Part shown: in pieces, positions 48,401-56,777 of the stretch
How positions within the stretch are numbered: the first letter of the stretch is position 1
Layout: each line of letters starts with the position of its first letter
Assembly: GCA_016929595.1 (NCBI GenBank)
Contig: JAFGIN010000049.1
Location: forward strand, 115,941-179,940
Length of the DNA: 64,000 nt
Direction: 5' to 3'
Origin: Chitinispirillaceae bacterium
GTDB lineage: Bacteria; Fibrobacterota; Chitinivibrionia; Chitinivibrionales; Chitinispirillaceae
The notes under the pieces: model-generated
Told to the model about the DNA's origin: nothing
What the model saw: only the letters and a program-made list of their open reading frames with translations
The model's database searches: none
Program-made: the position numbers and the translations under genes

Positions 48401-48696
48401 AAGAAGAGACTGTTGAATTCTACATTGTCCTGATCGTGTAACAATGTGTGATTACCATTGTTATTGCTGTTTTTGTCGAGATGATTCTCAACCAGATCAA
48501 AATCACAGAGTTCTACAAAATTTGGTGCAGGCTGCTTCGGGGGCAAAAGTTCTTTATCTATTGAAAAAAAATCATTCTTTTCAACTTGTTTATTTAAGAC
48601 ATTTTTGATGATCCTGTTATGTCTATATAGAGTGATAATAAAGAAAAGTGAGGCACTTATAAAAAGAACTACGTTTAATATCATCAATAATATCAT
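45424..48696 (-). CDS. Hybrid sensor histidine kinase, multi-PAS
   Basis: 1090 residues. An N-terminal transmembrane helix (~5-25) and a short polar region are followed by a PAS domain (~105-205), a GAF-like stretch (~215-350), two more PAS domains (~355-480, 485-600), HisKA with SHEIRTPLN (His near 627), HATPase with NAVKFTDTGVV and GGTGLGLSICK, then a receiver domain (~885-1000) with IIIMDIRMP (Asp near 923) and SKPLD. A helical C-terminus (~1020-1090) could be an Hpt-like remnant, but no conserved Hpt His was found. Likely a multistep phosphorelay kinase that signals to the response regulator at 44803-45408. Confidence 0.93.
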   Translation of the reverse strand: MILLMILNVVLFISASLFFIITLYRHNRIIKNVLNKQVEKNDFFSIDKELLPPKQPAPNFVELCDFDLVENHLDKNSNNNGNHTLLHDQDNVEFNSLFFAALDLLCVFDSSATFKMVNKQWELIFGYKKQDLIDTNFISYLHRNDVSSAGEFIQSIEKHTDSANFICRFRTADRSWKWLEWRLTRFGKWIYGAARDISERKNDEDILRDLVQVTVKTPSEGFFGAVCVWLRSWLNCDLCLMIEIDEDNDGSIVSVSSSERITFVNSFKIKDTLINLTIEKEYCYYADNIDVICHDSSLVTSYSFRGYSGICLYDKLHKIKGVLCLLTQSELRLPSMAQQVFQIIAVRASAEMEHLQAEDKYSSILNTVMDCFALIDINGKFIDVNEAYCKLTGYNKNDLLNMSLFDIEASTSLEGLHARLDGLTNGGYDRFETRHQCKNGEFVDLEININHLRSRSTRFVMFLRDISQRKKTEAEIKDITERLTLATRAAQAGIWDWDLINDTLIWNDQMFELYGKSELEFLPTVEAWKKTIHPLDLESVMVEIDLALKGIIEFNGEFRILHTGGEMKHLRVLSKVFRNELGTAVRMIGMNWDITMEKEIQIELRNAIDTADRANRSKSEFIANMSHEIRTPLNAVIGFSELLETLSNDHKQKQYINSIITAGKSLLRIINDILDMSKIEAGMMKVRNEPMQLSPVFEEIRQIFNQKINEKGLKLLLEIDPELPEILYLDEIRLRQVLINLAGNAVKFTDTGVVKIEARRINVGVSENSEVICDISIIVSDTGFGIPVEEQKIIFEPFRQRSGQNAAKYGGTGLGLSICKKLTELMNGELSVESEPAKGTAFTLKLRNVKTRKEYKKNVKKENTDSTQTHFFTKNTVLIADDTDSNRQMLKEHLINAGLDVLEAGDGESAVKSALTNKPHIIIMDIRMPHLNGVDAMKKLRNIDSFKEVPIIALSASNDLEEIGKTERCSFNDYLSKPLDLEKLMTTLEQYLPKASRQGKAIKRQCKEKRTLPAELSGLFKKEFEEKIENFSGAIRIQRIRSLIGELHLFSNEHSSDEIDTIAVKLEKAVEAYDIEKIKNLLKKCHDFCR

Positions 48697-48843
48697 AACT
48701 GGCAGGTTTCTTTTTTACAGACATTTGAAATTAATTACGACAGATCATAAGAGATTCGGTATGAAAGGACATTGTACTAAGGACTGATTGTAAAGTCTAT
48801 CATTATTGGTGAAAATTGTTAAGATAGTTACGTAATAAATCTG

Positions 48844-49584
48844 TTGATAGTACAATTCACACCGATATATCTTAGTGCTGTGATAACTGTATCGAAACAA
48901 TTTTTAGACCGCTATGCTCCTGTTGGGCCTGCAGATAGCACAATTCCTGCTTTTATTCATAAGACATCAGACGTTTTTGAACTCTGGGAGTCTCTTGAGA
49001 AAGAAATCGGGAGGAGGTCTGAGGTACCATTCTGGGCTCTGCCATGGCCGGCAGCACGAGCTCTATCTGTATTCATTCTGCAACATCCTGATATATTTAA
49101 AGATAAATCAGTTCTGGATTTCGGGTGCGGATGTGGTATTGCAGGAATTACCGCCGGGATGAATGGAGCGATAGTTACTTTAAATGATATTGACCCGCTT
49201 GCTGTATATGTTTCTTCAGTAAATGCATCGCTGAATAAAGTTTCCTGCGAGGCCTCAGGGGAAAATATGTTGGAAAGCTCAAATACCCGACGTTTTGATA
49301 TTATTCTGATTGCTGACTGCTTTTATGAAAAATCTATATCTGTGCAGATTGAACACTTTCTGTTGCAACAATCTCAAATGGGTACCGAAATCGTCGTTGC
49401 TGACGCTCAGCGACCATTTGCACCACATCACAGGGCTTCGTTGCTTCAGACCGTAACGCTTGATGTCGACTTTTCAATTGAAGGTACCACAAGGCGTGAA
49501 GTAACTCTGTTTAACCTCAAGCCGGATTTAACAAAAATAGATTCCGTAAATTCTGACCTGTCCCGCTTCGATTCTTTGAGATAA
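48844..49584 (+). CDS. Class I SAM-dependent methyltransferase (ETFB/PrmA-like)
   Basis: 246 residues from a TTG at 48844; the true start could be GTG at 48880, as neither has a clear SD. Motif I is VLDFGCGCGIAGI (~98-110), followed by acidic NDIDPLA, then DIILIADCFYE, the arrangement of PrmA and electron-transfer-flavoprotein lysine methyltransferases. PFWALPWPAA before motif I is typical of that subgroup. It may methylate a protein lysine. It lies divergent from the hybrid kinase upstream and convergent with the next kinase gene, so it is probably monocistronic. Confidence 0.85.
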   Translation: MIVQFTPIYLSAVITVSKQFLDRYAPVGPADSTIPAFIHKTSDVFELWESLEKEIGRRSEVPFWALPWPAARALSVFILQHPDIFKDKSVLDFGCGCGIAGITAGMNGAIVTLNDIDPLAVYVSSVNASLNKVSCEASGENMLESSNTRRFDIILIADCFYEKSISVQIEHFLLQQSQMGTEIVVADAQRPFAPHHRASLLQTVTLDVDFSIEGTTRREVTLFNLKPDLTKIDSVNSDLSRFDSLR

Positions 49585-49598
49585 ACTGATTCTATCAT

Positions 49599-52331
49599 TC
49601 ATGCTGTACGTTTTTGTGTGTCCCAACGTTTAAGAACCGCTTTAAGGGAATCGATTGTTACCGGTTTAAGAATATAGTCGTTCATACCGGCAGAAAAACA
49701 TTTTTGAATTTCTTCCTGCATTGCGTGTGCTGTAAACGCGATGATAAAAGTTTCATGATCTTTAACGTTTGATCGTTTATCTCTGATCGTTTCGGTTGTG
49801 GCAAAACCATCCAGTTCCGGCATTTGACAATCCATAAATATGAGATCGAAGACCTCATTTTCAAGTACCTGTAGTGCTTCTTTACCATTGTTACACGTTG
49901 TTATGTTTGGACAGCCGATTTTTTGAAGAAGCTTTGTCGCTACAATCTGATTGGTGGGTGAATCTTCTACAAGTAAAATGGAATATCTGGATATGTCGGA
50001 GGTGTTTGCTGTATTGTTAATGATTTTAACGTTCTCACCGGAAAAATCATTTTCAAAGCACCTGTGCAAAACCTTTTCGAATTCAAAAATTTTTAAAGGT
50101 TTGTTAATAAGGATACAATTATCCGAAAGGGATGTTTCTCTATAATGTATTCCCTGCGAGGTTCGTATATAGATTACTTTACGATGAGCATGAAGACAAA
50201 CGTTAAGGAGAGGGACCGGGTCTGCATTTTCAAATCCGGTATCAACAATACAGATCGCATCCCTATTGTGCATTTTATGTTTTGAATACACCTCGATACC
50301 ATTTTCGAAACAATTTCCGCAGTAAAGAACCTTACCTCCTGAAGAAATCGCTTTCGTTTTGTACCACTCACGCTCAAATTCGTTCTGGGATAAGATAACA
50401 ATGTCAAATTCAAGCAAAGTACCGCTCTGATGGCAGGTCTGGGATGATCCGGTTTTTTTGAGCGGTATTGTAAAAGTAAATGTTGAACCAGTTCCGGGTG
50501 TGCTTTGAACAGAGACCTTTCCTGACATTAATTCCGTAAGCTGTTTTACAATCACGAGCCCAAGGCCTGTGCCTCCGAATCTACGGGTTGTTGATGAATC
50601 TGCCTGCGCGAATTGATTGAACAGTTGTGAAATTTTCTGTTCTTCGATTCCGATTCCAGTATCAGATATCTCAGTAGAAACATGCTGCAGAGCATCATCA
50701 CCACTGATTACTTTTATGGTAAGATGAATCTGACCTTTTGCAGTAAATTTGATTGCATTCTGAAGCAGATTCAGAAGAATCTGCTTTAATCTGAATGGGT
50801 CACCAGTGAGTTTTTTTTCAACAGATGCATCGAAATCAACAATGACAGGGACTTTTTTGTCATTAGCCTGAGCATTTACAATTGAAATGACATCATCAAT
50901 AAGCACGCTGTATTCAAAAGGAATTTCTTCAAGTCTTATCTGTCCTGATTCTATTTTTGAATAGTCCAGAATATCATTTATCACTGCGAGAAGGTGAACA
51001 CTGCTTTTATGAATTATCGAAACAAACTGCATCTGTTCTTCATTGAGTTTTGTTTCTTTGAGTAACTCTGCAGAGCCGATAACTCCATTTAGAGGTGTTC
51101 GTAACTCATGACTCATATTTGCAAGAAATTGACCTTTAGCGATTGTTGCAGCCTCAGCATCATCACGTGCTTTTTTTAGCTCTTCGATTGCAGTTTTAAG
51201 GTCGTTGTTTTTACTTTCTATCTCTGAAAAGATGACCTGCCGGTCTTTTTTTACAAGCTCAAGTGTTGTTTCAATCTGCCTTAGCGGACTACATGGTTTA
51301 AAGAGCGGTTTCTTAGAGTCTGCATCCCAGGCAATAAGACTGACCATCGATATGAGAGAGTTTACATCAGAATCTGTGATGGTGTATTTTTTTTCGGAAC
51401 GTTTTTTTCTGATCCGTGGTTTTCTGATTGCTGCGACCGCTGTTAAGGGGTCTTTAACAAATAAGAGCTCGATTTTGACTGATGGCGCTCCGATTAGTAA
51501 AAGCAGCTTCAAGATAGGACTATTGTTGCAAATGTATGCCCTGGCACAATAATAATTGTATTTCCTGTGAAGGTCGTTAAGGATCCGGGTATACCCTTTC
51601 CTGACAGAAAAAGAACCGGCGGAAAAATTAACAAACTCGGATATTCTGGTATACCCGCTGGAAATGAACTCATCCCTCATGAGTATGTCGAGAATTCGTT
51701 CGATATGTACAAGCTCCTCGGTGGATCCTCTTCCGAAAAAACGGGTAAAAAGTATGTTGTCATTACTAACCATAAAATCAATCCCGGTTCCTGATTCCGG
51801 ATTTTTAAAATGCCACTCCTTTTTACTGAAAAAACCTGCAGAACTAAGATCACTAATCGAGGTGTCCTGGATTTTCATAAGGTTCACTGCAAAAAGAACA
51901 GCTGCTTCGTAGTTGCTGAGTGATTTTGCCGGATAAGGAAGTTTGCCCATCATTGCAACAGCTGTTTTAAAAATAAGATTTACAAGTCTGGATTGACCAT
52001 AGATGAGATATCCTTTACACCTGTGAGCATCGTTAAGAAGATGTCTCATTAATTTCTGACGTTCTTTGAACGGCGGGGTGCCGGTAAGATTTACGTAACT
52101 TTTTATATCTACAAAGCAGCCACCTTGTGGAAATGCTTGTTCAATGACACGGTTTCTAAAGTCAAAATAACGGTCAGAATCATAGTAGGTCATGTTTCCA
52201 CAGGGAAGGTTCAGAAGTATATCGTTACCAAGTTTTTTGAATGTTACATGATACTGTTCAGCTATACACAAGTCAGTCCATTCTGGGTGGGACTGGACGG
52301 GAAGGCTGGTGACAGGGCATATTTCATTCAT
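49599..52331 (-). CDS. Hybrid histidine kinase with unknown N-terminal sensor
   Basis: 910 residues, no transmembrane helix evident. The first ~330 residues contain two halves of similar beta/alpha character (LLNLPCGNMTYYDSDRYFDF and LFTRFFGRGSTEELVHIER regions), resembling a STAS-like or SpoIIAA-like input, unassigned. A coiled coil (~350-395) precedes HisKA with SHELRTPLNG (His near 408), HATPase with NAIKFTAKG and GGTGLGLVIVK, a degenerate receiver-like stretch (~630-750), and a receiver domain (~770-900) with IFMDCQMP (Asp near 831) and LKPVT. It is not paired with an adjacent regulator on the same strand. Signal unknown; probably cytoplasmic. Confidence 0.9.
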   Translation of the reverse strand: MNEICPVTSLPVQSHPEWTDLCIAEQYHVTFKKLGNDILLNLPCGNMTYYDSDRYFDFRNRVIEQAFPQGGCFVDIKSYVNLTGTPPFKERQKLMRHLLNDAHRCKGYLIYGQSRLVNLIFKTAVAMMGKLPYPAKSLSNYEAAVLFAVNLMKIQDTSISDLSSAGFFSKKEWHFKNPESGTGIDFMVSNDNILFTRFFGRGSTEELVHIERILDILMRDEFISSGYTRISEFVNFSAGSFSVRKGYTRILNDLHRKYNYYCARAYICNNSPILKLLLLIGAPSVKIELLFVKDPLTAVAAIRKPRIRKKRSEKKYTITDSDVNSLISMVSLIAWDADSKKPLFKPCSPLRQIETTLELVKKDRQVIFSEIESKNNDLKTAIEELKKARDDAEAATIAKGQFLANMSHELRTPLNGVIGSAELLKETKLNEEQMQFVSIIHKSSVHLLAVINDILDYSKIESGQIRLEEIPFEYSVLIDDVISIVNAQANDKKVPVIVDFDASVEKKLTGDPFRLKQILLNLLQNAIKFTAKGQIHLTIKVISGDDALQHVSTEISDTGIGIEEQKISQLFNQFAQADSSTTRRFGGTGLGLVIVKQLTELMSGKVSVQSTPGTGSTFTFTIPLKKTGSSQTCHQSGTLLEFDIVILSQNEFEREWYKTKAISSGGKVLYCGNCFENGIEVYSKHKMHNRDAICIVDTGFENADPVPLLNVCLHAHRKVIYIRTSQGIHYRETSLSDNCILINKPLKIFEFEKVLHRCFENDFSGENVKIINNTANTSDISRYSILLVEDSPTNQIVATKLLQKIGCPNITTCNNGKEALQVLENEVFDLIFMDCQMPELDGFATTETIRDKRSNVKDHETFIIAFTAHAMQEEIQKCFSAGMNDYILKPVTIDSLKAVLKRWDTQKRTA

Positions 52332-52439
52332 CGTTTTATCCCAATGCTCAGGTAGCTGGCAGTTGATCTGTTCAAAGAAACGTATTGTGGTATAATATCC
52401 GAACGGCCAATACCCAACAGAACAGGTGTACGGTGCGAC

Positions 52440-53387
52440 TTATGTATGTTCTAACAGCTTATCGGTTTTTACCTGCATTGCGATAAGATGTTGTGCTGCA
52501 TTTCGTAACATAATTGACTCCTCTTCGGGAAGCTTTAATTGAATGATTTTTTCAACACCATTTTTCCCTATCACAACCGGTAGACCGATATAGACCTTAT
52601 CAAGGCCATAATCCCCTGATGTTTTCACAGAACAACATAAAATTTTCTTTTTATCATTAATAATACAATCGATCATCTCGACGATACAAGAGGCTGCAGC
52701 GTAATAACCCGATCCATTGCCAGAGAGCTTTACGATCTCTCCGCCTGCATTGCGGGTCTGTTCAGAAATGCTGTGAATAGTATCTTCAGAAAGGATACTT
52801 CTTACCGGAAGGCTGCGGATATAAGTATGACTGATAAGCGGTATCATGAGGTCTCCATGGCTTCCTAATACCATAGTGTCCACATTTCCCGGATCAACAT
52901 CTGCCGCGACAGAAACATAGTACCTGAATCGTGAGCTATCCAGTTCTCCGGCCATTCCGATTATCTGCCCCGGAGGCAATCCGGTAAATCGCCAGAGTGC
53001 GTAACTCATTGTGTCAAGTGGGTTTGTGACGACAATGACAACTGCATCTGCAGCATGTCTGTTTATTTGTATCCCTATCTCCTTAACTATCTCAAGATTA
53101 ACATTAAAGAGATCGTCACGGCTCATACCCTCTTTCCTCGGGAGGCCTGCAGTAATAACGATTATATTACACTTTTTAAGGGCGGAATATGAATCGGCCG
53201 CTGAAATTTTAACAGGTGAATTACTGATCGGAACACTATGAGACAGATCCAGTGCGCGAGCCTGTGCAAGGCCAGTTGATGTATCAAAAAGGATACAGTC
53301 TGCCAGACGATTTTGAAGGATTTTATTGGCTGTTTCCGAGCCTACTCTACCCGCTCCAATTATTCCGATGCATGGTTTGATGTTCAT
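52440..53387 (-). CDS. mdh: Malate dehydrogenase (LDH-like type)
   Basis: 315 residues. It oxidises malate to oxaloacetate with NAD. The dinucleotide loop GAGRVGS is at 11-17, an Asp after beta-2 (LFDTS, ~35) favours NAD, and the active-site loop RKEGMSR (R84, R90) carries Arg where lactate dehydrogenases have Gln, which is why malate is proposed. LDSSRFR (R153) and GSHGD (H177) complete the site. The start at 53387 is set by AAGGAAGG upstream; an in-frame ATG 17 codons earlier lies inside a hairpin. A conspicuous hairpin ends just before the SD. Confidence 0.93.
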   Translation of the reverse strand: MNIKPCIGIIGAGRVGSETANKILQNRLADCILFDTSTGLAQARALDLSHSVPISNSPVKISAADSYSALKKCNIIVITAGLPRKEGMSRDDLFNVNLEIVKEIGIQINRHAADAVVIVVTNPLDTMSYALWRFTGLPPGQIIGMAGELDSSRFRYYVSVAADVDPGNVDTMVLGSHGDLMIPLISHTYIRSLPVRSILSEDTIHSISEQTRNAGGEIVKLSGNGSGYYAAASCIVEMIDCIINDKKKILCCSVKTSGDYGLDKVYIGLPVVIGKNGVEKIIQLKLPEEESIMLRNAAQHLIAMQVKTDKLLEHT

Positions 53388-53397
53388 AGTACCTTCC

Positions 53398-53431
53398 TTT
53401 TTCGTAGTTTCAATTATTGGACTACGAAAAA
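53398..53431 (-). promoter_or_regulatory. 11-bp inverted repeat in the mdh leader
   Basis: TTTTTCGTAGT (53398-53408) and ACTACGAAAAA (53421-53431) are perfect complements around 12 nt. On the minus strand the stem ends just before the SD of mdh, about 11 nt from the ATG. It could be an operator, an mRNA hairpin affecting ribosome access, or an upstream terminator. The rest of 53432-53810 (about 380 bp) shows nothing I recognise. Confidence 0.5.
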
Positions 53432-53810
53432 ATGACAAATTCTATTTAAATTAAAACTAACATTACGCGAGTGGATCTGTTAATCACAACTTTCAATTCG
53501 TATAGTCCATACAGGGGCAAAAAAGATACTGTTCTGATTTTCCCTTCAGAAGTAAGTAATGTAGTGTAATAGAATTTATTAATGAAAGAGCAGCTTCCTA
53601 TTTCTGGAATCAGGATTATTAGCTGACAGTACAAGATATATGCAAATGTTGATCACAAGGTAAAGACGCTTAAATACCAAAAGCGCTTATCTGATGGAGT
53701 TATTCCATTAACACACGGGTTATATGAGTGATGGCGATCAGTATCAGTACCTGTTTTGTATGAGTCAGTTTTTTGACGTATTTTAAACAGATACCAATAA
53801 AGGGAACAAG

Positions 53811-54758
53811 CTACACCAACCCGGCGGTTTCTTCAAAACCGCAGATTATGTTCATATTTTGAACTGCAGCACCTGATGCACCTTTTCCAAGGTTGTCAAA
53901 GCGCGCCATAACGATGATCTGTTCCTTATTTCCACTTACAAACAGTTCAAAATAGTTTGTTTCGTTGCAGGATGTCGGTTGTAAAAAACCTTCATCCAGG
54001 GCCTTCTCATGTTCAAGAGGAAGAATTTTAATAAAAGGCTCATCGTTATATCGTTCTGAAATGATTTTATGGCAATCTTCAACGGTAACTTGTTTGGAAA
54101 GCAATCGTTTATGAAATGGTATTGAAACTACCATGCCATTATAAAAATTTGCAACTATCGGCATAAAAAAGGGTAAGGTTGATAATCCTGCGTGTTTTTT
54201 CATCTCCGGCAGATGTTTATGAGCCAGATTAAGGGCATAGTGCAAAGGCGCATTTAAAATGTTAGCCTCCTGCTGTGAGTTACGAAAACGCTCAATCAGT
54301 TTTTTCCCCCCTCCGCTGTAACCGGTTATTGATGTCGCAATTACAGGGTATTGGTCTGTTATCACACCTGATTCGATAAAAGGCAGAACAGAAAGGATAA
54401 AACCGGTAGCATGGCATCCGGGGTTGGAGATCCTTTTTGCGTTTCTTAATTTATCACGTTGATTTTTATTGTGTTCCGGCATCCCATACACCCAATCATC
54501 GTGAGTTCTAAATGCCGTGCTCGCATCAATGATACGGGTATCTGGATTTGTAACCAGTGCTGCAGATTCCTTTGCTGCAACATCAGGCAAACAGAGAATC
54601 ACAACGTCTGCATTGTTCAAATACTCAGATTTAACCTTGTTATTCTTCCTGTCCTCATTTGGTATCTCAAGGAGTTTGATATCACTGCGATTTATTAACC
54701 GATCCCGAATTCTTAATCCGGTAGTTCCTTCCTGCCCATCAATAAAAACAGATTTCAT
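53811..54758 (-). CDS. argC: N-acetyl-gamma-glutamyl-phosphate reductase, type 2
   Basis: 315 residues. ArgC reduces N-acetylglutamyl phosphate with NADPH to the semialdehyde. The N-terminal FIDGQEGTTGLRI is the hallmark of the shorter type 2 ArgC, and the catalytic Cys is C115 in SNPGCHATG. SITGYSGGGK is also typical. The start is taken at ATG 54758, with AAAGG 7 nt upstream; a TTG two codons earlier is also open. It lies alone, 41 kb from argJ. Confidence 0.95.
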   Translation of the reverse strand: MKSVFIDGQEGTTGLRIRDRLINRSDIKLLEIPNEDRKNNKVKSEYLNNADVVILCLPDVAAKESAALVTNPDTRIIDASTAFRTHDDWVYGMPEHNKNQRDKLRNAKRISNPGCHATGFILSVLPFIESGVITDQYPVIATSITGYSGGGKKLIERFRNSQQEANILNAPLHYALNLAHKHLPEMKKHAGLSTLPFFMPIVANFYNGMVVSIPFHKRLLSKQVTVEDCHKIISERYNDEPFIKILPLEHEKALDEGFLQPTSCNETNYFELFVSGNKEQIIVMARFDNLGKGASGAAVQNMNIICGFEETAGLV

Positions 54759-54880
54759 GGTCAACCTTTTCTAAAAAACCAGGTAGCTTTTTCTGCAAAG
54801 TAAGATACAAAAAGTACATTTTTTCGATTATAAAATAATTTATTTAATACCCAAAGTTCGAATATTATAACTTATTACAT

Positions 54881-54988
54881 CGGCAATTAAATAGTACCCG
54901 TTCAAAACGTAAGGGTGGCCTGTTCTTAAGGACAGGATTCAAAATTATAAGCTTTAGCGAGATTACAGTGAGTACTATTTAGTTGCCG
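54881..54988. repeat. MITE-like long hairpin
   Basis: CGGCAATTAAATAGTAC (54881-54897) and GTACTATTTAGTTGCCG (54972-54988) match as inverted repeats at 16 of 17 positions. The pairing loosely extends outward. The interior holds a smaller hairpin (CCTGT...ACAGG, around 54918-54936). A ~108-bp element with terminal inverted repeats and no ORF suggests a miniature transposable element. No flanking target duplication was confirmed. Confidence 0.45.
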
Positions 54989-55162
54989 GAATAATAGTTG
55001 CTTCTCAGGTTCTGAAAACCGCGTTTCCCGCTCATCCTTATCACGAGTTCGGGGTCGAAGGGTGGACGGAGTGCGTAAAACGCTCATTTTTTTCACGCAA
55101 ACGGGATCAACACGAGCAGTCCCGTAAACATTGATAGCAACATACCTGAATAGTTGCATTAT
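54989..55162. other. Gene-free stretch with a dispersed ~50-bp segment
   Basis: With the hairpin at 54881 this makes a ~400-bp gap before the protease gene. At 55099-55148 ACGGGATCAAC and CATTGATAGCAACATACCTG align with 7960-8008. An open frame on the minus strand (54926-55159) runs through, but its residues look random. Confidence 0.3.
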
Positions 55163-56323
55163 TTATTCGGATCGGGTGTTTCCTGACAGATCGTCTTTGT
55201 CAATATCGATGTTGTTTGACAAGTACCTTAAAAGATCTCTCATTGCAACAGTGCCTGCCAGCTTGCCGCCACTATCGATTACCATCATAACATTGTTTCC
55301 GGTTTTATTCATAACTGATAAAGCTTTAAGTGCATTTTCATCAAGACTTACCGCTGTTTCATTTGTAATGTCGTGTGCCAGCTCTGCGACCCGGTGAGAT
55401 TTCCATTCCTGTCTTGGCATCATTTTAACATCTTTTAAGGTTACATATTTCGGTTCATCATAATCACTGATAACCGGGTACATCTGGTTGTCATATTTAT
55501 AAAAAAAATCTTCTACCAGTTCTTCGACTGAATCTTCCGGAGAAATGGCGATCACCTCTTTTTTCATGAATTTTGAAACAGGTTCACCATCAAGGGTATC
55601 ACGGATCAGCGCTGACTGATATGACATTTTTGAGGCTCCTCTGATAAAAAGTCCTATCAGTACCCACCAGATACCACCGATGATTCCTCCACCAAATACT
55701 GAAACAAAACCTGCAAGTATTAAAAATAAACCAAAACCAGATCCTACTCCGGATGCGACTTTTGTGGCCCAGCGGAGATCCCGCTTCTGATGCCAGAGAA
55801 AGGCTCTGAATATCCTGCCACCATCAAGAGGAAATGCCGGAATGAGATTAAAGAGTGCCAGGAAAATATTAATAGTGCCAAGATAGCTGAATATCATCTT
55901 CAGAGCCGAAGACCATTGCGCAGATTGTGCTATACCCAGCAATATGAAACAGATTGAGCCGATAGCAATACTTGCCAGTGGTCCTGCAAGAGCCATAAGA
56001 AACTCAATCTTAGGTTTTGCTGGTTCTTCATCCATCTCTGCAACTCCACCAAAAATAAACAGAGTAATCCCTTTCATCGGTAGCCCATATCGTCTAGCGA
56101 CAATCGAGTGACACAGTTCATGGAAAATGATTGATGCAAACAAGCCGATTGCACCAGTGAATCCTAAAATCCAGTAAACCTGTTGCGAAAGGTTGGGGTC
56201 ATACAGAGGAAAAACACTCTCGGCCAGGGACCAGGTGACCAGAATTGCAATTACCAGCCAGCTAATGTCTATTTTTACTTCAAATCCGAATATATTCATC
56301 AGCTTAACTCTGTTTTCAAACAT
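55163..56323 (-). CDS. Site-2 protease (M50 family) with CBS domain pair
   Basis: 386 residues. An intramembrane zinc metalloprotease: HELCH (H68, E69, H72) lies in the second hydrophobic segment and the third zinc ligand in NLIPAFPLDGGR (D167). Four or more membrane helices span ~17-240. The C-terminal part (~245-370) carries two CBS-like repeats (VSKFMKKEVIAISPEDS and TNETAVSLDENALKALS), which often bind adenosyl ligands. Such enzymes cut membrane-anchored regulators; the substrate cannot be named. AAGGAGG sits 7 nt before the ATG. It is a single gene. Confidence 0.93.
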   Translation of the reverse strand: MFENRVKLMNIFGFEVKIDISWLVIAILVTWSLAESVFPLYDPNLSQQVYWILGFTGAIGLFASIIFHELCHSIVARRYGLPMKGITLFIFGGVAEMDEEPAKPKIEFLMALAGPLASIAIGSICFILLGIAQSAQWSSALKMIFSYLGTINIFLALFNLIPAFPLDGGRIFRAFLWHQKRDLRWATKVASGVGSGFGLFLILAGFVSVFGGGIIGGIWWVLIGLFIRGASKMSYQSALIRDTLDGEPVSKFMKKEVIAISPEDSVEELVEDFFYKYDNQMYPVISDYDEPKYVTLKDVKMMPRQEWKSHRVAELAHDITNETAVSLDENALKALSVMNKTGNNVMMVIDSGGKLAGTVAMRDLLRYLSNNIDIDKDDLSGNTRSE

Positions 56324-56777
56324 CGCGGGCCTCCTTGATGTTTATTGTTGGGATCGGCTATGAGGGAACCAAACCCCTTTGAGTATTTAATTTCAGGGTT
56401 GAATCAAGTGCCATTGATGCTAATGAATGAAAAGGGGTACTAAGTTAAAAACAATTTTTTAGCTACAGATCTTTTGCGTTCGGCAAACAAAATAGTAGAA
56501 TTCCGCAAAATTGATCATAATGGCTAAATGGGTAAAAGTCACGATAGAGCACTATTTTATAAGAATCAATTAACATACCAGTGTAATTTGTTTAAATTAA
56601 ATGTCCCAAAAAAACACCGGGTATTTAAACCTTAAAAAGATTTAACAGTACTAATGAGATACCTGTCTCATAAAATTTTGTTGCATAGGAATTTTCAGAA
56701 TCAGTTACAAGGCAGCTATTTCATGGTGACAGGTGAATAAATAACCTGATTAAAAATACCAGACTCTGGAGAAGAAA
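56324..56777. other. Divergent intergenic region upstream of the GH45 gene
   Basis: 454 bp, AT-rich, between the protease and cellulase genes, so it carries both promoters. CTGGAGAAGAAA supplies the ribosome site for the GH45 gene. No operator-like palindrome or hairpin stands out. Confidence 0.35.

Noticed and set aside
54926..55159. 77-codon minus-strand open frame
   Set aside because: No SD, random residues, and it overlaps the MITE-like hairpin.
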